From Escallonia rubra (lineage: Eukaryota; Streptophyta; Magnoliopsida; Escalloniales; Escalloniaceae): a stretch of 64,000 nt of DNA. The notes under the pieces were generated by a model. The model did no database searches. It was not told the DNA's origin and worked only from the letters and a program-made list of their open reading frames with translations. Positions 44,601 through 56,199 of this stretch are shown here, piece after piece; the first letter of the stretch is position 1, and each line of letters opens with the position of its first letter. The stretch is from NCBI GenBank assembly GCA_033065855.1, contig JAVXUO010002657.1, positions 181,001 through 245,000 of the forward strand, given 5' to 3'. A program made the translations under genes and the position numbers.

Positions 44601-46250
44601 AATATGAGACAACGTAGATGGATGGAATTATTAAACGATTACAGTTGTTCTATTTCATATCACCCAGGTAAGGCTAATGTGGTTGCTGATGCCTTAAGCC
44701 GAAAGAATATGATTGCTAGTTTAATGCTTAAGGAATGGCATATGTTAACTGATGTGTGTGATTGGAGGCCGCGCGCCACTAGGATGGGATTTCTATTTGC
44801 TAATATTAAAGTTTGGCCAGCATTAATGCAATTGATACGGGAAGCTCAGGGAAAGGACCCAGAGTTGCTAAAAATTAGAACGGAGGTGGAGCAAAGGTTA
44901 CAACCTGAATTTTCATTATCTTCGGAAGATATATTGAGATTTAGAGATCGTGTTTGTGTACCAAATGATGCCGAGGTTAAACAGGAGATTTTGAAAGAAG
45001 CACATCAGAGTAAGTACAGTATTCATCCGGGTAGCACTAAAATGTACAGAGATTTGAAATCACATTATTGGTGGAATGGTATGAAAGGTGATATAGCCAA
45101 ATTTGTTTCCAAGTGCCTAACATGTCAGCTGGTAAAGGCAGAACATCAAAAGCCGGGTGGTTATTTACAGCCTCTATCTATTCCTGAGTGGAAATGGGAG
45201 CACATAACTATGGATTTTGTGACAGGTTTACCACGGACTCGAGACGGAAATGATGCCATTTGGGTAATAGTAGACCGTCTTACTAAATCTGCACATTTTC
45301 TTCCACTGAATATGAAATATTCCATGGAAAAATTGGCTAAATTGTATATCGATGAGATAGTTCGCTTGCATGGGGTTCCTGTTAGCATTGTTTCTGACAG
45401 AGATCCACATTTTACTTCTCGATTTTGGCAAGCTTTTCAGAAAGCTATGGGTACACAGTTGGCCTTGAGTACAGCCTTTCACCCTCAGACAGATGGTCAG
45501 AGTGAGCGTACTATTCAGACCCTGGAGGATATGTTACGAGCTTGTGTGATAGACTTGAAAGGTAGTTGGGATTCACATTTACCACTTGTTGAATTCTCTT
45601 ATAATAACAGCTACCATTCTAGTATCGATATGGCTCCTTATGAGGCGTTATATGGAAGAAAATGCAGATCTCCAGTTTGTTGGTCAGAGGTTGGGGAAGG
45701 TGAGCTTATCAAATCTGATATTATTCGTGAAATCACTGATAAGATACAAGTAATTCAACAACGTATCCGTACAGCACAGAGTAGACAAAAAAGCTACGCC
45801 GACACTCATCGACGTGGTTTGGAATTTACGGTGGGAGACTTTGTTTTTATTAAAATTTCTCCAACGAAAGGAGTCATGAGGTTCGGTAAAAAAGGTAAGC
45901 TATCTCCGAGGTTTGTTGGGCCTTATGAGATTTTGGAACGGGTTGGTGATCTAGCGTATCGGGTTGCTTTGCCGCCTTCATTATCTGGAGTACACAATGT
46001 CTTTCATGTATCTATGTTGCGTAAATATCAGCCAGATCCTTCACATGTGTTGCACGATCAGCCGGTTCACGTAGAAGCAGATATGTCTTACGTTGAGCAG
46101 CCGGTGGAGATTTTGGATCGTCGGGATCAGGTATTGAGGAATAAGGTGATTCCATTGGTTAAGGTCAAATGGCAATACCATGATCTTGAAGAAGCTACCT
46201 GGGAGCGTGAAGATGAGATTAGGTCTAAGTACCCGCACTTGTTCACATGA
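41661..46250 (+). CDS. Intact gag-pol polyprotein, chromovirus (Tekay/Del-like)
   Basis: I place the start at the ATG at 41661 ([11 protein letters not shown]), giving 1529 residues; the frame is open three codons further up to a GTG. In order: Gag core (about 55-220, [17 protein letters not shown]); two CCHC knuckles at 324-337 and 344-357; protease with catalytic Asp 422 ([10 protein letters not shown]); RT with FIDD at about 756-759; RNase H with Asp 905 ([10 protein letters not shown]); integrase zinc finger ([10 protein letters not shown], from 1115; CLTCQ); and integrase core D1185, D1246, E1282 (D-35-E). A GPY-type segment ([19 protein letters not shown]) and a chromodomain-like tail (about 1477-1526, [17 protein letters not shown]) close it. 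Gag packages RNA; Pol processes, copies and integrates it. No stop, frameshift or lost catalytic residue was seen. Confidence 0.96.
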   Translation: MAGQREESIVGQGTQGTDPNLREIIGLVGRIASALESSQNNQQHSQVGESSQVRYAIATDDLTLLERFVKLKPIVFASGANSDEAEEWISNKEKLFERMQLTPSQKVSLATFYLSEDAGFWWKTIDAKWTAGNMIRTWDLFITEFNNKYIPASVRRDRELAFLQLEQKTKTVQEYEKEFTALARHASYLVEGGDRKARKFETGLNPDIQEAIAPLNISDYHEIVDRALNIERTLRFTRAKRAHMSLSRPPVPQWQAGRFPSTSGDRKFLRTDMRSMAYTPRPQTQGFMPRPFITGPRPQPRPGVRPTQYIPPQQQPVQAVSRYCTFCGMNGHTEEVCRKRKGTCFACGTQGHHMRDCPKNKGSVAITAGEASGTGIGTGRRVNKPTIKARAFALGQDEVQGSPTVVGGTVLISGTLARVLIDPGSTHSYVASHFLHHLPMMSESLPFVVKVSTPVGDSLYTDRVYKACEINMNNHVLHANLIALPMRELDVILGMDWLSHNHASVDCFAKTVTFTLPDQSVFMYVGDKSPIAIPIISALRAQKLLDKGCVGYIVYAIDCSKTVTKLEDIPIVQEYSDVFSQDLITLPPDREIEFVIELVPGTAPISKAPYRMAPAELKELKVQLQDLLDKGFIRPSTSPWGSPVLFVKKKDGTLRLCIDYRQLNQVTIKNKYPLPHIEDLFDQLQGAKIFSKLDLRSGYHQLKVREEDVPKTAFRTRYGHYEFLVMPFGVTNAPAAFMDLMNRIFKPYLDSFVVVFIDDILVYSRDTQQHAQHLRLVLQTLRDKKLYAKFEKCMFWLEQVAFLGHIISGAGISVDPAKIEAIQSWKMPSTVLEIRSFLGLAGYYRRFVEGFSKIAGPLSRLTQKKVTFIWDGKCENSFQELKHRLVSAPILVLPNGNDDFVIYSDASHKGLGCVLMQRGKVIAYASRKLKPYEENYPTHDLELAAIVFALHKWRHYLYGAVFEVYTDHKSLKYLFSQKELNMRQRRWMELLNDYSCSISYHPGKANVVADALSRKNMIASLMLKEWHMLTDVCDWRPRATRMGFLFANIKVWPALMQLIREAQGKDPELLKIRTEVEQRLQPEFSLSSEDILRFRDRVCVPNDAEVKQEILKEAHQSKYSIHPGSTKMYRDLKSHYWWNGMKGDIAKFVSKCLTCQLVKAEHQKPGGYLQPLSIPEWKWEHITMDFVTGLPRTRDGNDAIWVIVDRLTKSAHFLPLNMKYSMEKLAKLYIDEIVRLHGVPVSIVSDRDPHFTSRFWQAFQKAMGTQLALSTAFHPQTDGQSERTIQTLEDMLRACVIDLKGSWDSHLPLVEFSYNNSYHSSIDMAPYEALYGRKCRSPVCWSEVGEGELIKSDIIREITDKIQVIQQRIRTAQSRQKSYADTHRRGLEFTVGDFVFIKISPTKGVMRFGKKGKLSPRFVGPYEILERVGDLAYRVALPPSLSGVHNVFHVSMLRKYQPDPSHVLHDQPVHVEADMSYVEQPVEILDRRDQVLRNKVIPLVKVKWQYHDLEEATWEREDEIRSKYPHLFT

Positions 46251-46281
46251 TCAGGTATGAATTTAGGGACTAAATTCTTTT

Positions 46282-46294
46282 AAGGAGGGGAGAG
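46282..46294 (+). other. Polypurine tract
   Basis: AAGGAGGGGAGAG directly before the TGTGAGG start of the 3' LTR; it is the expected plus-strand primer. Confidence 0.9.
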
Positions 46295-48529
46295 TGTGAG
46301 GCCCCGATCTTAATTAGCCACTAATCATTTTATTAAGTTTAAACATATTTAACTTTGGTTGAAATAATGTAATCGTGTTATAATATTTGTATACATAAAA
46401 TAAATATCGAAATTAATTGTGGGCCCAAAATATAATTATGTAAAACCTTGGGGGTTAAAAAGTAATTGTGCAAAACCTTGGGGGGGTCAATATGCAAATA
46501 TGAAAAGTTGGTATTAGTGGCATGCCATGTGTTGCCTTAGGATTAATTATTTGGTGGTGAGTAAGCAAAAGAAACTAATAAAAAATGGAAAGAAGTCTAA
46601 GTGGATAATTTAGAAACAAAAGGGAAGGTGGGGTTGCAAGACCTTAGTCTCGGCCAAGAGAAACAAAGAGAAGGGAAAGAGTGGGAAAAGAAAAGAGAGA
46701 AAGAAGAAGGAAGAAAAGAAAAGAGAGAAAGGAAGAAGAGAAGAAGAGAAGAAGAGAAGAAGAGAAGAAGAGTAAAGGAGGGGGATTTGCATCAACTTTC
46801 TTCTATTGACTTGAGCTTAATTTTCTTGGTAGGTTATCTTGTTCTTTTAGGTTTTAAAGCATGTTAGAGAAGTATTATGATGGTAGTAAAACACTTATAT
46901 ATATTTTCGAAATGATTCAAGGAGAAGGGGGTTCATGTATACTGAAATCTGCAAAAACAGTCATGGAATTATGGTACTTTTTGGTACTTAGAAATGTATA
47001 CTTTTAGTTAAGATATAAACCTGGTTATTTTATATGTTATACTAGTACATGTATAGAGTATACATACCAAATTCCAGATTATTTCAAGTAGTATTACTAT
47101 GGTTTAAAATTCGTGGATTGAAACCTATTCTGTGAAACTGTACAGTCATGGAATTAGAGTACTTTTGATGCTTAGAAATGTATACTTTTAGTTAAGATAT
47201 GGACTTGGTTATTTTATATGTTACACTAGTACATGTATAGAGTATACATACCAAATTTCAGATTATTTCGAGTACTATTGCTATGGTTTAAAATTCGTGG
47301 CTTGAAACCTATCTTGTGAAACTGTTGCTAGGCAGATTCTGAAGTTTGTCTTTTAAAGGGCTTAATATGATCTTACAACAATATTTTCGTGTCAAGTGAA
47401 ATACTGGGATGTAGCTCTTTAAGTCTAGTTTTCATAAATATATAGTTTGACTGTAGAAGCCTTGTAATTAAATTGTTATGATTTTCGGAGTACAGACTAC
47501 TCCTGCTGCCATTTGAAATACTGGGCAGATTAGGTTACATGTTTGGCATGTATTGTTGATAATACGGTAACTTGATGAAATTCATGTTGACGTATGTACA
47601 TGATTATGCATATCACGTGAAGGAGGAGGAAAAAAGTGAGTTGAGGGTGTTATTTGCCGGGGTTGGAAGTTATCCGGCCAGGGTTCTCGTTCTCGTTCAT
47701 GTCTTGATAGTGTGCACTAGCTATGCGTACTAATTCTCGAAAGGAATTATTGGCGTGCCTGTGATGACGTTGGACTTCTTCTATCGAACCCGCTACATCA
47801 GTTGGTTGCGATACGAAAAGTCTCTCGCACTCAGGGAAGGTTGGCTCGTGCATGAGGGGCATATTTGCATATTGATATTCTCGTACTTGGCTTATATTTG
47901 TCTTGAACTTTTTGTACTGTTTGGCTATTCTTGGCAAGATCAAGTTAATATTTAGGTCTTGCTTGTCATTCTCGTGTATGTTCTACAAGATTTCAAATCT
48001 TGCTCGATATGTTATTCTTGTTTCTTTTGAAGGCAAGTGTGAGCAGATGCTTGCATGTGTTACTCGATATGTTAAATTATTCTTAAGTACGTAGGTATCA
48101 TCTGTTCAAGTGACTTGCATGTTCATACTAACTATACATAATATGATCAATTCATGTGTTGGACTTAAAAGCACCGGATACCCTACTGAGCCATTAGGCT
48201 GACCCATTCCCGATACTTTTTTTTCTAGGTTCGGAGTCGGAGTATTTGCCAAGGGACGAAGAGGATTACCTCGGGGAGACTCAAGAGTATTACGCTGGGT
48301 GAGCAACGTTTAGTTGTTCTTCGTTTATTTTGGAGTGTAGTACTTGTATAGAAAAGAGAGGTGGTCTGTAATATAATGTTATGTTCAGTCTTTCCACTTA
48401 TGGACGACTGTAATGTTTAAGCATACTTCCGCTGTCTCTTTTGAGGTTTTGTAGTAAAGCTCTGTTTATCCTTGAGGTATATGTGTTAACTAGCTTGTTT
48501 AGCGTTGCGCCCCTTCCGGGGGCGCGACA
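46295..48529 (+). repeat. 3' LTR of the young retrotransposon
   Basis: 2235 bases, nearly identical to 39301-41536. The differences I see are C/T in the TTTCTYCTATTG region, A/G in TTTCRAGTAC, C/T in GTGYGCAC, C/T in TTCTYGTTTC, T/C in the terminal GCGYGACA, and one base fewer in the GAAGAG tract. The target duplication CTGAT follows. Confidence 0.95.
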
Positions 48530-48534
48530 CTGAT

Positions 48535-49814
48535 GGTGACAAATTGGCTCCAAAAATGACCAAGGGTTTTCGTGATACGCCATCTTATCTTTGAAGTAAA
48601 TAAGACAGCTAATAGAGGAAAATAGCAAAACCCAAAGTTCAACTCTAGATTGTCCAATTAAAGCTTCCTAATCTACAAAAGTATAGATTTGGATTCCGGT
48701 AATAACATATATGGCAAGAATGTATTGGGCACCTTTCCAGACCCTAGACGGTCTCTCACTTATTTTATTATGGTTTTTAAGATCTTATCTAAAAAACACC
48801 AGTAAAGCCTAGAAAAATCTAAACTATACCTAACTAGACACTGGGGATCAAAGGGCTTACGCACCTAACTAGAGAGGTCGAGTTCGAAACGTTGTAGTCC
48901 GACCGACCCTAAGGGAGGCGACCTAAATCTCGGTCTATGGTTTCTAAGAAACCTATCTCAATTCAACTTCTTCAAATTATTTTACTGGACTAGAAGTCTT
49001 ATCCAAGTAGAATTCTAATTCAAACACAATTCTTGTCCTAATAGAGTTTAAATCCTAACCGATTTCATCTAGTGACAAGTTTAGAGACTATTTTCTAATT
49101 TTTCTCATAGACTGAACTTGGATGCGGGAAAGAAAATTCTAATTCAAGACTATTCAAAATTACTATATGAAAGAGACAAAAGGGAATAATTTAAACCTCT
49201 TGAATTGTTTCGCTTGGATTCCTTGACCATCGAGTTGGAATTCTCCACGCTGCGATGAAGTGGCCACGTTATGAACTTCAGCCAACGTAGAAGCTCTGAA
49301 CTCTAGTCCATTTCTCTCTTGCTAATCTAGCTCCCGCACACAATTCTACAGCCTTTCAGGAAGAATTTTCCCTCCAACTGACTCCCTATCATCAAGCAAC
49401 CAAATGGCGTTTTGATAGAGGTCTGTGAGCAGTAAAAATGTAGAAAGATACCATTTGACCGACTTATCACCTCTAAGGGATAAGATTGAAATAGGCTAAA
49501 AAGACCAAAACGATCTTCATTTTAAGTCAATTGATCTGCCGACGTGTTTCTTCGAATAGCGGCCGATTTTCCTCTTTCAATCAATATATATTTATAGACC
49601 AACTCTAGGAAGAAATAAGACCTATTGATTAACCACATGTGAAAAATATGTTGTCAGGGTCAGGCAATCAAATTTAATCCAAGTCAAGCACTAGTCTTCC
49701 TATCCTATCTAGACTTTAACCTGGGTTAAGCTCAAGCTAACTGACCTAACTAACTAGAGTAGATCAACTAACTGCGCTAACTGGATTGGACTTAAAAAAC
49801 TAAGTGAAACTTAT
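48535..49814 (-). repeat. Family E-like LTR sequence, minus strand
   Basis: Read on the minus strand, the right end (AGTTAGTTAGGTCAGTTAGC... AACCCAGGTTAA, about 49640-49760) resembles the first part of LTR E1 (CTAGTTAGTTAGAGTAAACTCAAG, near 14683). A GTCGGACTAC-ACGTTTCGAACTCGACC block near 48880 resembles its GACAGTTTTG...GACCTCCGATGTCGAG block. Divergence is high and the ends are not defined. The young retrotransposon inserted at or near its left side. Confidence 0.5.
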
Positions 49815-50700
49815 TGTAGCGAACCACCTTGAAAAGTTCCTTTGGACTCGCGATAGGTCTAAAATCAACTCGGAGTCGCCATCTTATTTTATCAAATAAA
49901 AGTAAAACAAGAAAAAACCCTAACAAAACTCTAAAATGCGCAATTAGACTTCAAACCTACCATAAACAAAAATGATGGGTTCGGGGACTAAGTTATACTA
50001 CGGGATGGTATTAGGAACCGCCCACACCCTAACAGTCTCTACTTTGTTTTAATAATTTTTAGAACTTTTAACACGTAATTATGCGTGAAATAACATTTAA
50101 TCTAATTCTAATATTTGGTTTGAATTCAACAATGGGGTCAAATGACCTAGGTACTTAGTTAGACAAACTGGGATAAAAAAACAACGGTGTTCGACCGGAT
50201 CCAGTGGGTGGCGACATAAACTTTGTTTTTTTACACGAATATAGGAAAATGAATTTGAAATACTCTTTTTATAAATCTTGTTTTGTTGACCGAAATTTAG
50301 TCGCTGGAAAGGTTTAGACTTCTCCAGACTAGAAAGAACTATAAAGTTACTTCTAGAAGATGATGATGGCAAAGAGAACTTTTAATCACCTTGAGATGAA
50401 TCCACGATGCTAGTAGATCACTAATATGAAGAGTTTATATGACAGTGTTAAATTTCTCCTTGGAAATGATGCACCACTTCTCGGAAGAAATGGTATAAAA
50501 GTTTTAGAGAGAATCGCCTCCTCTAAATTGTAGCCAAAATCCCCTTTTTTTAGAGGTCTGAGGCTAACCGAAGTGATAAAGATAACTTGTGAGTCTGAGA
50601 TCTCCGATAGAGTCAAACATTTGACTAAAATGACAAATTGAACAAAAGTCAATTAAATGGCCAGTTTATCGTGAACCGGTCGGTTCATCCCTTAATATAT
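49815..50700 (-). repeat. Family E LTR, minus strand, 3' part
   Basis: It starts on the plus strand TGTAGCGAACCACCTTGAAA, the complement of the family E end (GAGGCGGTTCG in E1). It includes GGAGTCGCCATCTTATTT (49870), complementary to AAGATGGCGACTCC of E2, and ATGGGTTCGGGGACTAAGTTAT, complementary to the ATAACTTAGTCCCCGAACCCAT of E1. Near 50670 it still parallels the E1 CCGGTC/TGACTTTTGTCAAT region. The first third of the LTR is not recognisable beyond about 50700. Confidence 0.7.
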
Positions 50701-51383
50701 GAAGTTCATTTCCAAATAACCAATTTAGGTTCAATGTTGGAATTTTCTTGGCAATAACATGCTGATATCAATGCAAATCTCAGTGTTCAACAATAGTCAT
50801 AAGAAAATCAAAAGAATACTTACGAACACAAGTTATCAAAATTAGGGTTCAAACAGAAGTCCTTACCAAGGGTTCCGGTAAGAATTCTCACCTGGATCAG
50901 AAGTTAAGCTAGACTAACCGAAAAGTCTTTGCTTTAACCTAAACAGAACAATCAAATGATCAGTCTACACTAGGATACTATAAACTCAATACTGACCCAT
51001 GCATCATCCCAAACTGAACCCCCTCACCGGGTAGGTAAAATTACCAATATGCCCCTTATGCGTAAAATTACCAAAAGCACCCCTCTCATACTTAAATTAC
51101 CAAAATGTCCTTACTGTAAGTAAAATCACTAACACATCCTTATCATGTGTGAATTTACTCAAACATACCTTTTATAAGTAAAATTACCAAAATACCCCCT
51201 CTAAGTAGTAATTACCAAAATACCCCCTGGGGTTCCCCTCAGCGGAAAAATCTCAAAAAGCACCTTAAAACACTATTTTAAGCATCTTGAAGTCATTTTT
51301 GGATTAGAAAGTATTTTGAAAAAAATTCGCCCGAAAATCCTGAATCGGTGTCCAGACCTAGTGCTCAGAAGCCGGTTCTTTTA
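50701..51383. repeat. LTR-like interval with AAATTACCAAAAT units
   Basis: Between 51036 and 51230 the motif AAATTACCAAAATGCCCC recurs at least six times with a spacing of about 30-40 bases. A looser version occurs at 8740-8785 in repeat G. The rest is unassigned. No coding region was recognised. Confidence 0.45.
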
Positions 51384-51887
51384 AAAATAGCTATCGACCT
51401 CGGAATGGCTCGAAATTTTAGAAAATGAAACATATCTAAAATTTTTAGATTAAAATATCTTGATTAAGTATGCTAAATAATTTGATAATTACTTTTAATC
51501 GATACCCTAATTTAATGTCCGTCGTGGACACAGAAAATTCCCAAATAATTCCACAACGTACGTCACGTAAAAATACTTGGTCAGATTTTGATCTTAAGTA
51601 TTTATAAACTTCGTATAAAAACTGCCTAACCTAACCCCCCCCCCCCCTCTTTTAGTGACAAAAATAGTTACTTTTGAAATCAAAACACACATTGAACACA
51701 CACACTCTCTTCTTCCTCACACTGCTGAGACACACACACTTATGCACACAATTCTCATGCACACATGCACTACCACACCTAAACACACTTACTACACCTA
51801 ACTACATACACTAACACACATCAAAACACATATTAACGCCGAATTACGCACACATATCTCACACAATTTACATTCGAACACACACAC
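51384..51887. repeat. CA-rich LTR-like repeat (family G), copy 2, split by a CACTA element
   Basis: It matches 7705-7930 (GAAATTTTAG, GAAACATAT, TTTTAATCGATACCCTAATTTA, AAATTCC-CA-C-TACGTC) and then becomes CACACA-rich, as copy 1 does. A CACTA element begins at 51888, and the CA-rich flank seems to resume at 56200 (GCGCACACGTACACACGGCC). Confidence 0.6.
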
Positions 51888-52835
51888 CACTACAAGGAAT
51901 AACGCTTTTAGCGACGAGGAAACCCGTCGCTAAAAGCCATAAATCCGTCGCTAAAATCTTTAGCGACGGAACTAACTTCGCTAAAAGTCTCTCGTATAAA
52001 AGCCCGTTACTAAAAGTTTTGCGTCGGAATTATAAAATCGGTCGTCTAATGTAGAAATTTTTGCGACGGATTTATTTATAAATTAGCGACGGGATATCCG
52101 TCGCTAATTCTATTTTACGTATTTTAATTTATTTTCTTTTTTGCAAAATTAGCAATAGGATAACTGTTTTAGCGACGGAGTGCGCCGTCGCTAAATGGGA
52201 TTTTTAACAACATAAAAGCTTATAATTAAGTTAATTTTTAGCGACGGAATTAATCCGTAGCTAAAAGTCTTTTTTTTTTAATATTTTTTAAATTTTTTAA
52301 TGCCCAAACCTGTAATAAAAAAACTCAATCCTCAACCTAATTAAAATATGCTTAATCAGGACTAATTAGGGCTAATTATAGCCAGTGATGGAACCACGAT
52401 GAGATTTCAGGGGGTGCTAAGAATATCACTTTAACCTAATTAACCTAAATTCAATGCACAGTCAACAATCTCAATTTTGACACCTCATATAGGGTGTCGA
52501 TATGGTGTCCGATACGTGTCCGACACCTACGACACGTGTCTGACACCTCCGTCAACAATCTCAATTCTCAAATGCTCAATGCAATAAAAATTAATACAAA
52601 ATCACACATTCAATCCAATTGGGTCTCATCATCCGTCAACAATCTCAATATCTCAAATGCTTAAATGCACGATTAACAATCTAAAATCATCAATCAATAA
52701 TCACAATTCTCAAATGCACAATTAACAACCTAAAATTATCAAACAAATAATCAATGTTCAAATAACACAAAATTGTTCAAAATGCACATATCCGATGCGA
52801 TTAATTTAATTTTGGGTTTAATTAGGGCTCAGAGT

Positions 52836-53281
52836 TCAACATTGGGGGAAAGCTTTTTCACAAGTGCTTTGATCAAACACCAACACTTGAAAACGAATAT
52901 GCCCCATGTGTTCAAAGACAACAAAGTCCCATAGATAGAGGTCATGCTGCTGCACGGATTTGTTCCAACCCTTTTCGGAACAAATTTCCTCTTGGCCGTG
53001 CTTTTTCTTGATTTTAACAAGCCATGACCCCTTGCGGCTGGTTAAAGTTGCTTCCTTTGATCTCACTGTAGTAAGCTGACTGCAAAAGGCTACTAGTATG
53101 GCCTAACATATTCATAATACAGTAAGACATGTAAGTTTTTAACCAAAGATAATAGTGCGTACACACACGAAAACACAGAGAAAGAGGGATGGCATACAAG
53201 TCCGTCGTGAAAACCAGGCATCATCACCTGGAAGAAGTGCCCGCCGACTGAAACGTCCTTGTTCACCGAAGCAGAAGCCAT
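52836..53281 (-). pseudogene. Captured B3-domain (REM-type) transcription factor fragment
   Basis: Exon-like piece 1 (53281 down to 53198) begins with an ATG and reads MASASVNKDVSVGG, then HFFQVMMPGFHDGL, the N-terminal strand of a B3 DNA-binding domain, and stops at a GTATG donor. Piece 2 (53065 down to 52836) follows a TACAG acceptor and reads RKGSWLVKIKKK, GWNKSVQQHDLYLWDF, VVFEHMGHIRFQVLVFDQS and CEKAFPQC-stop, the rest of the domain with its W, HDL, FEH-G and VLVFD pattern. The two pieces do not join in phase, and about 15 expected residues (IPPxF region) are absent, so an exon is lost. It lies inside a CACTA element, so I read it as a captured copy. A short DNA-binding-like peptide could still be made. 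Confidence 0.8.
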
Positions 53282-54448
53282 TTAACCTACTTTAACATGA
53301 AAAACCAATCGAGCATTATTCAATTGATGAGCATCAAAATCATAGCTTAATTAAATCTATTAAATGTCACACTGTATAAGACCTTTAAGCTTTTAGTAAC
53401 TAAATTAATACCACATGCCCAAACATGACATTTCAATTCGGTGTCGGTGTTGGTGTCGATGTCGATCGGACTCAATCCAATTGGTTAGAAAATTATGTTA
53501 AAGTGATGCTAAAAGTGCAATCCACAGTGAGTTGTAGCTAAAATGATAGGACAGATAAACCTCAGCAACAGCACATAAAACAAACGCAAAGAACACAACA
53601 AGCACATCAAACTAGCCTACTTGCATACTTGTTCCGCGAAGCCAACTTGATGTTGCTAAAAAGCTACTACATTCAGATATGCAATCTCAAAATTAAATAG
53701 GAATGATATGCAGAAACATTCTATGTGAATTGTAGAAGAACATCATAGCTTTTTTTCGTTAATTAATCCCTTTGGTGACCTTGTTGATCGAATTCATGAG
53801 CATTTATGTAAAGAACATATGTGTATTATGTATCATGCATTAAAGCCAGAGTATACCGCAAATTAAGTTGCAAAGTAAATGGTATTATCTCCCACCAAAA
53901 GTTACAAACCTATTAGAATGCAGAGGATTAGAGAAGTCCATACAGCACATATGTACATATCAGCATGCAGAACTATGTAAAGATTGCCAATTATTTTGAC
54001 TGTAGGGTGCATAGGATTTAACTTATTAGAATGAGTGGAAAGAGGATCATATATCCACTGCTCTCAACTCAAAAGTGATAACGACCGTGCTTACAATGTT
54101 TAAGTCCAGAAGCTAAATGAGTTACACACATCAGGTCTTAAAGTTCGTTAATCTAAGAGGTTTTGTAGCAATCCCCTTGAGGGTGGTATCCATGTTTGCA
54201 TCCTACTGAAGTAGATGAGGATGGGATAAGATCTCAAATAGATCGGTAGGCCCTTTCAGAGCATCTAGGATCAAAGTAACAACCCTAGGTGCATGTGAAT
54301 AACCCCACAAAACCCCTGAATTTGTCATATTTAGATGGTGCGGACTATAATGTTGTTTGTAAAACAAATACGATGTTAAAAAACATCAAGCCCTTCTGCA
54401 CTACCCATATGGATGTAACATGTATACAGTTAAGTGTAAAAATGTGAA
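53282..54448. other. Interior of the CACTA element, no gene recognised
   Basis: AT-rich sequence with a short GGTGTCGGTGTTGGTGTCGA repeat near 53441. It may include promoter and upstream DNA of the captured B3 gene, since it lies directly 5' of it on the minus strand. Confidence 0.4.
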
Positions 54449-54456
54449 GGTGGCCC

Positions 54457-55367
54457 CAGTGTTGTAAAAAATGCGCCTAGGTGCCAGGCGCAGCTAGGCT
54501 CACATGGTGCGCCTCGCCTAGGCCTAGGCTCAGCGCATTCAAGGAAGCGCGCGCCTCATGAGCCCAGGCGCTAGGCACGTCGCGGCGGTGGAGGCGCCAA
54601 GCTAGGTGCAAGCTTCCTGTTTGTCTTTACCAAATCAAACACCTTTCTGATTTTCTTCACCCAAGCTCTCTCACAGTCTCTCATGGTCTCTCAAGTCTCA
54701 CCTCGCGACCCAAGACGGCAAGACCCAAATCTGAGTTCGTCGTCGTCGGCCCATGATCTGTCGTAATCTCAGTCTCTCACGGTCTCTTACCTCGCGAGTC
54801 GCGACCCAAGACGGCAAGACCCAAATCTCAGTTCGTCGTCGTCGGCCCGTGAAGAGTCGCAGCTCCTGTCGCAGCTCGCCGGAGCATCTCACGTACCCGT
54901 GGCAGCTCCCATCGCAGCTCGCCGATGCACTTCCCAGTCGTTGGCGCTGCTTCAGCCACTTGCACCTCAGTCGCAGGTCCCCTTTGTTAAGGAGAGCTAG
55001 CTGTGGATAAGTATCCACATGAACCAGCTGCAATCCACTCTATCTCTCTGTTTTCAAAAGTCAAATTCAAAGCTTCAAAACTTGTTTATCTCTTTATCTT
55101 TATCTCAGTTCAGCATGTACTATTCGTGTATAAAAAACCATTACAAGCAATAGAAAGATGTAGCAAGCAGAATACCATTACTGCCACTTTGTCTCTTTTC
55201 ACCCTAGTCAAGTTCTTATTTTTTAAACATAATTTATTATTTTAATGTATTATTATTTATTTATTTTAATATTGCGCCTCGCTTCGAAAAAGCGTGCGCC
55301 TGCGCCTTGCGCCTAGGCTCCAGGGACCTTTTGCGCCTTAGGTGCGCCTGCGCCTTTAATAACACTG
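54457..55367. mobile_element. Non-autonomous hAT element, 911 bases
   Basis: The left end is CAGTGTTGTAAAAAATGCGC and the right end, read on the minus strand, CAGTGTTATTAAAGGCGCAG, typical plant hAT termini. A perfect 8-base duplication GGTGGCCC flanks it (54449-54456 and 55368-55375). Both ends are rich in GCGCCTAGG/GGCGCACC motifs. No transposase was found. The interior holds two copies of a CTCTCA-GGTCTCT...GCGACCCAAGACGGCAAGACC block (about 54670-54850). It is nested inside the CACTA element, so it is younger than that insertion. Confidence 0.93.
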
Positions 55368-55605
55368 GGTGGCCCTCAAACTGAACTTAAGTAAGAATTA
55401 CTCAGCAACTAACAGGTAAATCTCTATTGCAACAACAAAGAACATTCATGAAGTTAAATTTAACATATTACAAAGAAAACGAAGCAGAAAAATGACATAA
55501 CATTTTAAGAGTAGACTCACTGAGAAGACTAAAAGCAATAATCAAAAGAGTATAATTGTGGAAGAACACGAACTCACCTGAATTTGATTTTTAACCGGCA
55601 GTGTC

Positions 55606-55770
55606 GGGGGGAGGATGGATCTGTCGCCAGAGGTGGTGCTGCGTTGGGGGGAGGACGGGGATGTCGCTGGAGGTGCCGCGGTGTTGACGGGAGGACGGGG
55701 CTATCGCTGGAGGTGGCACGGCGTCGGGGGGAGGATGGTGGTGTCGCCGGAGATATGGGTCGCCGTAGAA
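55606..55770. repeat. GC-rich tandem repeat near the CACTA right end
   Basis: About 3-4 units of roughly 45 bases (GGGGGGAGGACGGGG-TGTCGCTGGAGGTG). The open frames on both strands across it are repeat translations. Confidence 0.8.
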
Positions 55771-56199
55771 GGGGTCGCCGGTGGGTGAGATGTTCGAGAC
55801 AGAGAGAGAAACGGGAGAAAGAAGAATGGTAGGTCTGATGAATTTTTAAGAGGAGTTTTAGCGACGGAACGACAGTGTCGCTAAAAAACTGTTGGCAAAA
55901 GATGTCTTTAAACGACAGAATTTTTAGCGACGGCACACTTCCGTCGCTTATAATGTTTTTAAAAACCTTTGAAAATTATAAAATTTGATAAAAACTTTTA
56001 GCGACGGAGTATTCCGTCGGCAAAAAGCCCTAGCTAAAAGTACGTCGGCAAAAGTTTTACCGACAAAGATTTCCCTCTCTAAAAGTTTTTAACGACGAAC
56101 TTTTTACCAACGGGTATATCCGTCACTGAAAGACGTTTTAGAGACGGAATTTCTTCCGTCGCTAAAACTTTGTCGCAAAATCCTTGTTTTCTTGTAGTG

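Larger units (their letters stand above)
39301..48529 (+). mobile_element. Complete young Ty3/gypsy retrotransposon (Tekay/Del clade)
   Basis: Full structure: 5' LTR 39301-41536, tRNA-Met PBS 41542-41553, one open gag-pol frame, PPT 46282-46294 and 3' LTR 46295-48529. A perfect 5-base duplication CTGAT flanks it (39296-39300 and 48530-48534). By eye the LTRs differ by five substitutions, all transitions, and one 1-base indel over about 2235 bases. The clade is inferred from long LTRs, the single gag-pol frame, two CCHC knuckles and the C-terminal chromodomain-like segment. It has every part needed for activity and is the youngest insertion in the window. Confidence 0.96.
51888..56199. mobile_element. 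Non-autonomous CACTA element carrying host gene DNA (Pack-CACTA type)
   Basis: The left end, CACTACAAGGAATAACG, and the right end, the reverse complement of CACTACAAGAAAACAAGG, are clean CACTA termini. Both ends have many TTTTAGCGACGGAATT-type subterminal repeats in both orientations (51905-52265 and 55855-56170). The flanking 3-mers are CAC and CGC, one mismatch, inside CA-rich DNA. Length 4312 bases. No TNP2 or Transposase_24 sequence was seen. It carries a B3-domain fragment (52836-53281), a GC-rich array (55606-55770) and a nested hAT element. It would depend on a transposase supplied in trans. Confidence 0.88.

Noticed and set aside
54698-55033. Gene on either strand inside the hAT element
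   Set aside because: Frames on both strands reflect two GC-rich duplicated blocks; no transposase motif or known domain was seen.
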